A stretch of DNA of 64,000 nt, taken from assembly GCA_905178155.1 (NCBI GenBank), contig CAJINV010000002.1, positions 3,474,757-3,538,756 on the forward strand. Reading direction: 5' to 3'. The translations under genes and the position numbers were made by a program. Source of the DNA: Amoebophrya sp. A120 (Eukaryota > Sar > Dinophyceae > Syndiniales > Amoebophryaceae). This document shows positions 52,272 through 63,600 of this stretch, in pieces. The notes under the pieces are model-generated. The model worked only from the letters and a program-made list of their open reading frames with translations, ran no database searches and had not been told where the DNA came from. Within the stretch, counting starts at the first letter, position 1, and every line of letters starts with the position of its first letter.

Positions 52272-53717
52272 ATGCAGACAGGTATTAAGACACAGCTTTT
52301 GCAATGCATAGCGACGCGTTTAGAGAAAGCGCAGTCGGACGATGATATCGTAGTCGGGGTGCTGAACGATTTGTCGCACACCATGAAAAAGAATCTCATC
52401 CGCATCTGTGGACAGGAGGAGGCTGATGTTGCGCCCTCGCCTAGGGGTGCTCCCGTATCCTCAACAACTCCTTGCGTGCCGACCTTGTGGAAGAACGAAT
52501 TTGCCGAGCGTCTGCAGCAACACAATTGTCCGGCGGTAGGGTTTGAATATGATAACAGGAACAGGCTTCAGTCCCTGAAGTTTGTCTTCCGACCGAATTG
52601 GCAAGAAGAAGTGGAGCGAGGCCAGTTGAAGATTTTCTACCGAGAGAGGCAGCAAGACCGAATCACCCTTGACGAAGCGGTCGAGGTGTCTATCGATGAC
52701 GCTTTGTGGACCTTCCTCGAGAGCAGCGCTTTTGGTGATGCACCAGATGAAAGGTTTGACAAGTTTAACGACTGCCTCGCGCACACGTATCGAGGTGCGC
52801 GGGTTTCCTACCTTGGTAGCCTGCAGCTGCTGGACCTAACACTGACCAGCCAACGGCACAACCTTTCCGAGCTCCTCGGGACTCGCACGAGCCTCGGCAA
52901 CCGGCTGCGGGAGGCGGTGCTCAGTAGCCCCAGTTACAAAAGGGCGATGGAAGTTCAGGCACAGTGGATCAGGTTCCTAACGGAATGGGAGGTGGTTTGG
53001 CGCCAGGAGGTTTGGACATGGCACTTCCAAGTGATGAAGGATTTTGTGGGGTTGGAAGCTGATGAACCGAACTACCAGATGCTGGACACTTTGAAACGAG
53101 AGAGCAATCTGCGCGCTGCTGTTTTTAAAGCGTGGGAAAGTGTCTCTTTTGCGGTTCGTGTGGCCCACCTGCGGGAAGATAAGCCGGACGCCTGTCTCGT
53201 CGGTCTCGCGGGCAGCACCAAGGCCGCCCCCCCTGCGGTCTCCTGCGGGCTGCCTGTCTCCCGTCGCCTCCCAGGCGGCATATCTGGTGCCAACGAGCAC
53301 CCGCGAAAAAAGTTGGAGGCGATTATGACCAATGAGATCCTTGTCTTCGAGCACTTGGACCCGATCAAGAGCATCGAGGAAATGGTGAGCGAGGGAAAAG
53401 TGGGGGCCACAATGCTTTCATCGGAACGGCTGCTGCTGCTTAGCTTTGATATTCCCAAAGCTGCAGCCCCATCCGCCAAGTGTAGCGCTAGTTCTGATGA
53501 CAAGCATCTTCCTTCGCCAGACGGCGCCATCGGCAAACATGATTCGCCAGAAGGGCGGGAAGCATTCTCGTCCGGGCTACAACTTGGGGCACTACTCGAA
53601 GACGAGCAAAAAAACGATGAAGCGCGCGCGAAGGCAACGGGTGTGAATTTCACAGTTGACTATCAAATCGACAGTCCCGCCTTCATGGCCAATCTTCTGG
53701 ACTTCTTTATCAAATAA
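52272..53717 (+). CDS. Unknown protein, intronless
   Basis: One exon, 481 residues, ATG at 52272. No family recognised. The first third is charged and helical. The middle has FAERLQQHNCPAVGFEYDNR and a segment with VWRQEVWTWHFQVMKDFVGL. A Pro/Ala/Ser-rich linker lies near residues 315-340. The tail ends DSPAFMANLLDFFIK. No signal peptide or membrane segment. It lies 572 bp downstream of the previous gene with no introner, and could belong with it in a lineage-specific protein group, but I see no direct similarity between them. Confidence 0.65.
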   Translation: MQTGIKTQLLQCIATRLEKAQSDDDIVVGVLNDLSHTMKKNLIRICGQEEADVAPSPRGAPVSSTTPCVPTLWKNEFAERLQQHNCPAVGFEYDNRNRLQSLKFVFRPNWQEEVERGQLKIFYRERQQDRITLDEAVEVSIDDALWTFLESSAFGDAPDERFDKFNDCLAHTYRGARVSYLGSLQLLDLTLTSQRHNLSELLGTRTSLGNRLREAVLSSPSYKRAMEVQAQWIRFLTEWEVVWRQEVWTWHFQVMKDFVGLEADEPNYQMLDTLKRESNLRAAVFKAWESVSFAVRVAHLREDKPDACLVGLAGSTKAAPPAVSCGLPVSRRLPGGISGANEHPRKKLEAIMTNEILVFEHLDPIKSIEEMVSEGKVGATMLSSERLLLLSFDIPKAAAPSAKCSASSDDKHLPSPDGAIGKHDSPEGREAFSSGLQLGALLEDEQKNDEARAKATGVNFTVDYQIDSPAFMANLLDFFIK

Positions 53718-54014
53718 AAAAAAACCTCCGTTTCGCGGTACACGACATATTGTGATCATCATGCAAAGAAATTTATGCAACTACACGGGATGTTAAACCC
53801 CTGCTGGAACTGCAAAATAAACTATCTTCCTACTCAATATGGAAGTTGTAGACACCAGATTTGTAGCTGTGGCGTCTTCTCAAAAGAAAACGCACTGCGC
53901 ATGGCAACAACAAATAAATTTTTCATCTTTATTGGCATGTGGCGCTGCAGAAGGCTCCTTCTACACAAGATTTATTTGCCTACCGTGCATATGATAATTA
54001 AATAAACCCCCAAG
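53718..54014. other. Gap, 5' exon of the next gene not found
   Basis: AT-rich with a short ORF (53775-54005) of no coding appearance. Stops in the frame of the next gene end just before 54002. Confidence 0.4.
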
Positions 54015-55065
54015 CAAAGTCCGTCGTGTGTAATGAAATCGACCACTTTTTCCGGACGATACAGATACTTTTGAATCTTGGCTTTTCGAAGGAGGTCGGG
54101 AAAAAGAAGAGCCCATCACCACGTTCCGTCCCGAAAGCCGAGTGGGAAAAATTGAAAAAGCAGTTGTTGGACGACTTGACAGACGCGCAGGTGAAAGAAA
54201 AGTTGGAGGAGCATGACGAGAAGCGGGTTTTGCACCGCAGAATCATGATGGACATCTTATTCCAGGAACCCGGAGCAGATGCATTGGAATTCCTGAAAAA
54301 TCGCACGAAACAATTCGACAAGGGAGTCCCGAAGCACAAAAAACCTCTTGCTGCGTTTGTGGGAGGAGGTGGTCAAGGAACAATCCCTGAAGCTTCCGTC
54401 AAGGATATCCTGAGTAAAAACGTACCCACACCAGAGTCAGGATGGGGATTTTGCAACACAAACCCAGGAGTTTTGTGAGTCGCGCATGACAAGTTGCACT
54501 CTGCAGTGTAGTGCAGGTTAGCAAGTGCAGCCGCATCACAGATTCGTCTGCTCATCCTGTTCACAGCATCACAAATTCCAAAACACGACTGGAAATGGCT
54601 CCCATGGGGATGCGCATTACAAGTCTTCCTGTCTTTGCAAATCTGCATTACAACTCTGGTGTGGGTACGTTTTTACTCAGGATAAAGGAAGGATCGGGTC
54701 GTGCGGGCCAGGACGTCGACGACCTGAAGAAGATATGAAATGCAAAAGCATCGTGGTACTCGTATAAATGCATTACAAATTTTGTCAGCATGAGAAATGA
54801 AATTTGTGATGCGGATTTACCTTAAGAAAAAGATTTGTAATGCATGACCGCAATACGAGCGCGATACTCTTGCACAGGATAGAAGAAGTCCCCTTCAGGT
54901 CAAGGCCGCCGACGTGGTGGAGCTGCACGGAGCCCTTCGGCTAGCCGAAGGAAAAGCCGAAGTCCCTCACCGCACAGCAGGAAGAGCCGAAGTCCCTCAC
55001 CGCATATCGTCCGCACAGTGGGAAAAAATAAAAGGGGCAAGAAACCTAGTAGTAAAAAAAAGTAA
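54015..55065 (+). CDS. RS-tailed protein, 5' end unresolved, at least 3 exons
   Basis: Exons (about 54015)-54405, 54690-54733 and 54887-55065. In the first, AEWEKLKKQLLDDLTDAQV then VLHRRIMMDILFQEPGADAL reads as a helical domain. The last exon is SR-like: SRRKSRSPSPHSRKSRSPSP and a Lys-rich end, as in SR splicing factors and nuclear-speckle proteins. So a role in RNA processing is plausible, but no RNA-recognition motif is seen. The frame has no ATG near its start, only a stop-free run from about 54002. I infer an upstream exon or a 3' splice site at CCCCCAAG (54007-54014). Two introners (C, B) interrupt it with perfect target repeats. Confidence 0.65.
54406..54684. mobile_element. Introner, family C, inverted orientation (279 bp)
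   Basis: Target repeat AAGGA perfect. Interior is the reverse complement of the elements at 12168 and 59403, all 279 bp and nearly identical, indicating recent spread. Confidence 0.93.
54734..54881. mobile_element. Introner, family B (148 bp)
   Basis: Target repeat GAAGA perfect. Starts TATGAAATGCAAAAGCATCG. Removal joins DDLKK to KSPSGQG, bringing the RS tail into frame. Confidence 0.9.
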
Positions 55066-57687
55066 TGCGACAAGATCTACTACTAAATTTAAGGGTAAGG
55101 AACATCTGACCTAGGCACGCTTATGCGCTTCACCTTACGCTAGTTTTGGCGTGGTGTTACAGCTCGCGCGCAACACTGATATTATTTTTCCCAGTGTAGT
55201 CATAATCGATGTGAGTTGGCTAAATTACGAACGCGCCACGCCCTCCCCAGTTCTTAAGGTAATGCGCTCCTTTGACACAACAAGCATGTCGGGCTATTTT
55301 GACCCCGATGTGCCACAACTGTCGGAGGGCGTGGGTAGACAATCCTATGCTAACGCTTTTGCATGTGCCTGGCCTCGGTCTCATTTTTCGCCTCGCTTTT
55401 CTGTGTGGAAGGAGTGCAGTTGAATGTAATTCCTTTGCACCTTGTGGTTGGAGACAGCAGCGCGGCGAAAATAGTGACCTTTCTTTTAAGTTTGTGACAC
55501 ACATGATCTCGTGTGAGCTTTATATTTACATCTACTTGATCGCGTTGCAGACTTTTACGGCCTAGCTCTCAATCCATTTCTTTACAGCAAATTCCGCAGT
55601 AAGTTCCCTAGAAATTTAGTCACTTCACCAGTGCGTTTTGCTTGACAAATTCATATTGAGGCTAGTTGTTGGCACTTGCATTACTCGAACTCGTCGCGGA
55701 TAGCCCTGGCGCTAACGCGCACGTTCTCCCGAACCCCGCATAGACTCGTCTACGAATTTCTAAGGTTTGTCAGAAAGCAATTGAATTCAACTCCAATACA
55801 GCGACCTTGTGCCTTGCATATCGTCCGCATATCGTCCGCACAGTGGGAAAAAATAAAAGGGGCAAGAAGAACCATAGTAAAAAAAAGTAAAGTTCCACAT
55901 CGCTCTTGAAGTGCGACGACGTGTATTGGTACTTAATGAATCTTATTCGATGAGGAACGACCAAGCAGTTTGGTGTATGATGAATCTCTTTTGTTCGTAC
56001 TATGATGAATCCAAATTTCAACCGAAAACTAACAGGGTCGGCACTACTCATTTGACATTTCTTACGTCTATGTAGAAGTCTGTCCACACAAACCTGACGA
56101 GTCACCAAGGCTCGTCGAGTGTGACGACTCAAAGACCTTGATGTGATTACGCATTTCTCATTCTCTGTCGTGTAACTCACTCTCACAATATCTGACCAGG
56201 TTTATGATCTTTACTTTCGAAAAACTTGCAGTTGTCTTTCTCTTTACTTTTCTATTATCCTTTGGCCCAACAAGGCCTCGTTTGGAAAACTAAAATTCCT
56301 GCCGAGGTGCACCAGTGGTGAGGGGCTCATTGTAAGCGTATAAAGATCGAAAACGAAAAGTGCATGCTTGAAGGACTTGCACATCAAAAACAGGAGCTTA
56401 AACACCAGCCACAAGCAGTGCAAAGCTGAAACTTGATCTTCATCCTTTTGGACAGTACTATTAATTTGATGTGTTTATTTTGATCGAATCGAATCTATTA
56501 TATGAAAATTGTGCATTCATTTTCATTCTACCCGTAGTCGTACTAAACCCGAAGTACAAAAGCCCTACTTCTAGTAGTAAAAGTTGATTAAATTAAGCGG
56601 TACTTCGCATTGCGTCATTTTGTTTTGGGTCCTTATGGTCGTGAAATGGCCTAGGCTTTTTCTCTATTCAAACTTTCGGAATTTGCGTCGTATGTAAAAT
56701 CAATTTTCGGAAAAAACAGGTTCTTGACATTTCCCGCAGAGCAAACAAATGAAAAAACGATTCGTAGGGAAAGCAAGTCCTGTGTAGATTTTTCTATCGA
56801 GAGCCATAGAAGATTGAATGTGAATCACCTTTATTAACCACTTATAGAAGTTGTACGCTGGCGCTCCTTGTCCTTTGTGACACAAGATAAAAGTGCCATA
56901 AAGTACAAATGCACAGTTGTGAAACGATATCTGTAGTTGAGAGCACAAGAAGTTCCGGGATATCGAGTCGACATCACAGAACTCCTTGTGTTCTCAGCTG
57001 CAGATCATACCCGACATTATGTCGAGTAGCGTAGTGAAGTGACGTCTTTCGTGTTGCGTTGATGGTTGTAACGGGCATGATCAGTGGCGGCTGCACTGAT
57101 TCTGATGTACATGATGCACGACCTTTGCGGCAGGTTGTACCTCAAGAAGGCTAGTGCGCGCTGCAGTTTTGGCAAAAACTAAGTACTACTCCCCAGTATT
57201 CAGAGGTGAACATTGAAGAAGGACGCAACTGCAACTCCAGCTCCTAGAGATACAATTGCAACAAGAGGGAGGTGCTGAAGGTGTGGCGTTAATACTAGGA
57301 TGTGGCACATGTTGTGTTCCGAGGAAGACGGTTGGAGGAGGAGAGCTTGCGTTTGTGTGAGCAGTACGCTTCTACTTTACAACCACGAGCGAGGCCATTT
57401 TCAGAGAGCCGTGAAAGCCGGGCTCTGAAGATGACATTTTGCTCATTTACTAGCGCCCGGTATACTCTTTATTGTCAGTCATGTCTTTAGATACAGGAGA
57501 GGCGTCGAGAGGTTTGGCAGGTTCGTTAAGTACAACAGAAGAGGTATTAACTATTTGCCCACACAACTCTTCAGGGGCCCGGCTGCAGGCAAATTTACCA
57601 TACAAAAATCGAGAAAAAAAGGCACGCACAGTGAGTGCGAGAACCCAAAGGCGCCGTCTTGCCACGACCAGCGAATAAACTTAAACG
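55066..57687. other. Intergenic, with a copy of the RS-gene end
   Basis: About 2.6 kb. At 55816-55893 a copy of 54998-55065 occurs (ATATCGTCCGCACAGTGGG, then AAAAGGGGCAAGAA), with ATATCGTCCGC itself doubled. The rest has only short ORFs and no introner ends. Confidence 0.55.
55816..55893. repeat. Partial duplicate of the RS-gene last exon
   Basis: About 65 bp match the end of the last exon and stop of the RS-tailed gene (55000-55065), with a few changes. It is not in a recognisable coding frame, so it is a pseudo-exon fragment or a shared repeat. Confidence 0.65.
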
Positions 57688-60600
57688 ATGTTCGGTGGTG
57701 GTGATCCCTTGCTTGCCGCGTTGTTTGCAAAAATCGAACAAGCGCCCGTTGCTGCGTCGCCTGCTGCGAAACCGAAAGAGGACAACAATCTGCCTCCCAC
57801 ACGAGGAGCATGTGACGGCGCGGACGAAACTGGGCACGGGAACGACCTTCAACATGAAGAAGCCGTTGCTGGGTCGAAGCGTCCTGGCCACGGCGAGGCG
57901 TCAGCGGGTGTGGGGAATGATCTCGTGGAAGTAGACGAGGAGGAATCAAAGTTTTCTAGTACGACCGTCGGAAGTTCGAGCGAGACAGAGGGGCAAGAGG
58001 TAGAGCTAGAGGATCACCAAATAGTGCGAGAACAGTCAACAAGGCAACCACCGGCCGCAAACAAGCCAACCGCCCTTCCTGTCGTAGAAGATGAACCACC
58101 TCCGCGGCCACGACCTCGTCTCGAAAAAGTATCCGAAAGTACTGGTAGAACCGTCTACGAGCCGCTAAGAAACAACCGCGCCAGCGTGAAGACCACTAAT
58201 AGTGCCAGTGCCTCTTCTACAACTACCTCTGCGAACATAAATCCATCCAGCCTAAACATCCCGCCAATCAAGCTAAAACTACAGGATTTGATCGAGTTTT
58301 TGCAACAGAAACCAAGTGTATCTCCGGGTATATGAGAGTCCGCAACCCCCCCTCCCCCTCCTTTGTCATGCAAAATCCGAAACCCAGTCGCTGCCCTGTG
58401 GCACTTTTCGCGTGACAAATTCCGGAAGCCCAAAGGGTACTACATGAGGCGCATATTTTTGTCATGCATCGGTTCCATGTGTGCTGGTGTCAGTGTCTGT
58501 ATTGCTGCTCATGCCATACAAATGAGGGGGAGGGGCGGGAGTTGTGCACTCTCATAGGGCAGCTCGTCTTGTCAGAAAAGCGCGTCGTCTCCACCAGCTT
58601 CGTCGTCCCTCTCCGAATCGGAGCGATTAGTGTTCGTCGCCCGACTATGAAATGCAAAAGCATCGACATCGTACTAGTACAAATCGCATGACAAATTTCC
58701 TCAGCATGAGAAAGAAAATTTCTAATGCGGATCTAACCTGAGAAAGAAATTTGTAATGCTTGAATGCGATTAGTACGAGTACGATACTTTTGCACAGGAT
58801 ACCGGCTTTGTGAGGAGGCCGTCCCGCAGTTCCAGCATCTGTGGCAGATTTTGTCACGGCTGTTATGCATTGCAAATATGTCTGGGTCTGCATTTGTGAT
58901 GCAGGACTTCAAGGACAACAAGATCTGTAATGCATGAACACGATTTGCCAGTTTTTTTGGCATGCTGGATGGCAGTTTGTAATGCTAAACACGAAAGAAT
59001 CTGCAAGGAGCCGAGTGAAATTTCTCATGGTGTCATGCCGTACAGGCAGCCAGTTTGCAATGCAAGTATTAGCAACACAAGTTTCCAGACCCAGACAGAT
59101 TTGCGTTTGATAACTGTTGTCGTTGAACGACCCGCAAAACGAGCAGGAAAATTTGACGGGTTTGAAGAAGAAAATGATAGAAGTTTTAAGAGAATTCAAT
59201 ACCAGCGGGAATGTGGAGATCGACGTGGCGGGAGTGTTGGAGAAATTGGTGAAAGAGCACGAGTTGGAAACAGGTGGAAGTACACGTAGTGGTGGTAACG
59301 CTAACGCTGCAAATAAAACACCGGCGACAACAACCACTTTCAGAATTCCGGAAATGCCGGTTCTTGGGTTGGGTTTGTGGAAGATGACAGAACAGGAAAC
59401 TCTATCCTGAGTAAAAACGTACCCACACCAGAGTTGTAATGCAGATTTGCAAAGACAGGAAGACTTGTGATGCGCATCCCCATGAGAGCCATTTCCAATC
59501 GTGTTTTGGAATTTGTGATGCTGTGAACAGGATGAGCAGACGAATCTGTGACGCGGCTGCACTTGCTAACCTGCACTACGCTGCAGAGTGCAACTTGTCA
59601 TGCGTGACTCACAAAACTCCTAGGTTTGTGTTGCAAAATCCCCATCCTGACTCTGGTGTGGGTACGTTTTTACTCAGGAAAACCTCCTGTATCGTCTTCC
59701 TCCAGTGCGTCGACATCCACGGGAACTACTCGGAAAAGAACAGCAGATATCCTGTTTAAAAACGTCCCCACCCCATAGTTGTCATGTAAATCTGCATGCT
59801 GACCTGAGAATCGAATGTTTATGTTCCGCATGCGGAGCCCCATGAGAAGCGTTTTCTAGTCGTGTTTCGGAATTTGTCATGCTCGAATCAGCATGACAGA
59901 CTAGATCTGTGATGCTCTTGAACTAACTGAGCAGGATTACACTACAAGGCCCAACTTGTCATGCGCAACAGCCGAAGCTGTTTGATTTGTGTAGCAGATT
60001 GCCTATCTTGACTATGGGAAGGGGACGTTTTTACTCAGGATAGCAGAACTCAAATCCCTATTGAAACACGCGATTCTCAACTGCACTTGCCGGCGTTTCG
60101 ACACGGCAGCGACCTACGACGATTCCGAAAATGTTTTAGCGGAGGTGCTACATGAGGTTTTGTCATGCAGCACCAGCACAGGAAATTTGTCCCGCTCGGA
60201 TTTCTTCATCCAGACCAAGCTCCCCGATCACGGGTGGAAAAACCCGCAGAAACACATCGACTATCAAATGCAAAAGTGTCTGGGTCTGGAAGGATGTAAC
60301 TTGTGATGCGCATTTCAGAACACACAAAAATCTCTGATGCATAGGCAGCAAAAGCTGCTCACTTTCTGTCACAAAAATGAGGGACTTGTCATGCGGATTC
60401 AGCATTGCGGAAGCTTCTCCTCGAGACCTGTGATACTAGAGCTTCCACGCCAGACCTTCATTTTGTGTCATGCAGAAACAGCATGACTCTTCCAGACCCA
60501 GACACTTTTACATTTCATATCGACGAAGCGTGTGCAAAATTTCCGGGTGGTTACATCGACTTGTATCTGATTCACCACCCAATCACGAAAAGAAGAGACG

Positions 60601-63600
60601 CGGTGGAGGAGGAGGAGGCGTCGAATACGAAAAATAAGAAACCGAAGAACAAGGCGCTCTACTCATTATCCAGTGCAAAAGTATCGTACTCGTAGTAATT
60701 GCAGTCATGCATTACAAATCTCGTTCTCAAGGCAAATCAGCATGACAAATTCCATTTGTCATGCTGAGCGAATTTGTATTGCAATTCATACTAGGACGAT
60801 GCTTTTGCAATGCATACTCATCGAACCAAGACGAGTTTCATCTCACGGCCGTATGCTGTGCAAAAGTATCGTACTCGTACTAATTGTATTTATGCATTAC
60901 AAATCTAGTTCCCAAGGCAAATCCGCATTAAAAATTCAATTTGTAATGCTGAGCCAATTTGTATTGCAATTTATACTAGTACGTTACTTTTGCAATTCAT
61001 AGGCCGAGGAGTTCTCGGATCACTTGCGAAGAGTTTGGAAAGTTCTCAACGATATCAAATGCAAAAATGTCTGGGTCTGGAAGGATCCGAATTTGTGATG
61101 CGAATTCCACAACACGCACAAATCTTTCATGCATAGGCAGCAAAAGGTTCCCACTTTCTGTCACCAAACAGGGGGATTTGCCATGCGGATTAAGCATTGC
61201 GGAACGTTCTCGAAATCTGTGATGCTAGGGCTTCCATGACAGACCCTCTAAGTCATGCAAAAACACCATGACAAAAATCTGCATTCTTCCAGACCCAGAC
61301 ATTTTTGCAATCCATAAACGACAACGTTTTGCAGAAGAAGATCAAATACATCGGAGTGTGCAACTTTTCCGAGAACGACTTGAAAATTCTAGCCGGAATG
61401 ACGTCCATGATTAGTCCGTCTATGTCGAAGGAGCTGTCCGACAAGCGATCAAACGTCGATGTTCTTGATGTTGAACCACCGCGAGACGATGAAGTCTACA
61501 AACCCGCCCCAGCAATACGCTTCCCTGACGTCGTGCAAGGGAAGTTTTCTCTGTTTCATCCCTGGAACGCCTACGCAGATCCGGAGGGGGAGTATCAGTC
61601 GGTGCTGGGGAGATATGTGGAAAGAAGGGACGACGAGAAAGAATCAGAATGTGAAGCGCGACAAAGTTACAGTACCAGCAGTTCTTTATCTCCAGGAGTT
61701 GTTTTCGACGGCGTTTCGCTAGTCCAAGAAGTGAATCACGAGGGTCTGTTCAGCGTGTTTAACTGCGGGAAATTGGTCGAGAAGATAGTGGAAGCTGTGT
61801 CCGCTTGTAGTACAACGACAGATGTCATGCAGCATTTACTGAAGTGGAGAAGCGACTGGCGAGGGTACTGCGGCTTGGTTCGGTGCCGGACGAAGGAGCA
61901 CTTGAATGACGTTTTTTCTCCTACTGCTCAAGGTCAAGGGGGACAGCATGACAAATCTCGATCACCTCGTCCGTCAAGCATGACAAATTACACGACCCTC
62001 TATCGCATCTTCGACAGCCTGCACCGGTTGATCACGCTGGAGACCTTCAACTTCAGTCCGGTAAACCCACTAGCTTCTCATGCGGAAATCGCTTTGCAAA
62101 GCAGTTCGACGTCATCCCTCTACCTTGAATCCCGCCGGAACTTTCTCCTGACCGAACTGTTCGCCCTTGAGGAAAAAACGCCCTTTTTCGACGAGGAGCT
62201 GGCGATGCAGCAGTTTCAATCGATCATGAACAGTAGCAAAGGCTTCCCTGATTTGATCGAAAAACTGAAGCAGCAATTGAAGAAGAACGGCGCCACGGGG
62301 TTGCTCTCGACAAAAGCCTTTGTCGCGGCGATCCGAAATTTCGTTCAGGAGGCGAAAAGAAGAAACTTTACCAACCGCGTGCAGATCTACGAGAAAGTAG
62401 AGCAGCTGTTGGTGGAGCTGTACGAAACGGAGAGGAAGTCCAGCTTTGAGAAGTTGAAAGAGTATTTGAAAGAAAGAAACGAACGGAAGGAGAAGGAGGA
62501 GAAAGATTTGAAAAAATCCTATAACTACAGCTGGGACAGCGCGCTGCGGGGGAACAGCTGGGTGTTCGATGGGTTCAGTGAGGAGAAAGGTAGTAAGGCT
62601 GCTGGTGGTGGTACGTCTGCAGGTAATTATGGCGGTAGCTCAGCATCCTCGTCTAGTTCCCCCGACGCCGTTGTGATCGACGCGGAGGATTTACCAAAGT
62701 ATTTCAAGGACGACGGCGAAAATAACGGAAGATCGGAATCTTACTTCAAACTCGCGTGGTCTAGCCCGAAAGAGCAGAAAAAAACGTGGGAGCAAATTAA
62801 CAAATCCTTGGACAAAAATCACTTCGCAATCATCGACAACTTCATGACGTTGCCCACTGCCACCAAAATCAAGCAGGAGGTGTTTGACTTGAATTTCACG
62901 CCCTCGGAAATTTGGGTCGGCAGGGATGGGGGGATCGGTGCGCACGTGCACAAGCTATGCAATACAAATTTCCTGTACATGTACAAAATGCATGACAAAT
63001 TTCGCTAATTCGGAGTGTCGAACTTGTCATGCTGACTAGGAACGAGAGAGAGTTTTGTCATGCAGAGACTGCATTTGTGCGTGTACGGGAAATTTACTGT
63101 GCATACAAGCCCGAGGTTCGGGGGGATGACATCATCTGGATCTGCGGCCAGCACAAGACGCACTGGAAGGTATGCATTGCAAAAGTATCGTACAACTAGT
63201 AGTGATTGCATTACAAATTTGCTTAGCATTACAAACGAAATTTGTAATGCGGTTTCACCTTCGGAAGGAGATTTGTCATGCATAAGAGCAAGAAGTACTA
63301 CGAGTGCGATACTTTTGCAGAGCATAGAAGGAGAGATTGTACGACTCCGCCGGGGTGCAACCGGAAAGCCATGGAATCGGAAAACAAGCCGGGTTGCAGG
63401 TGTGTAAGTTACCGGAGGAGAATGAGGATCCGATTCCGAATCTTCTTGTAGCTGGGTCTTCAAATGCCGAGAAGAAGAAAAACCCGAATAAGAAACCGCA
63501 CCAATCCGAGTTTCCCACTTTATCCAGCACGTTGAATACTTTGGATAGCAAAATCTACGAGAATATCAAATGCGTCGGCGAACTCGTGGAGCGCTCTGAC

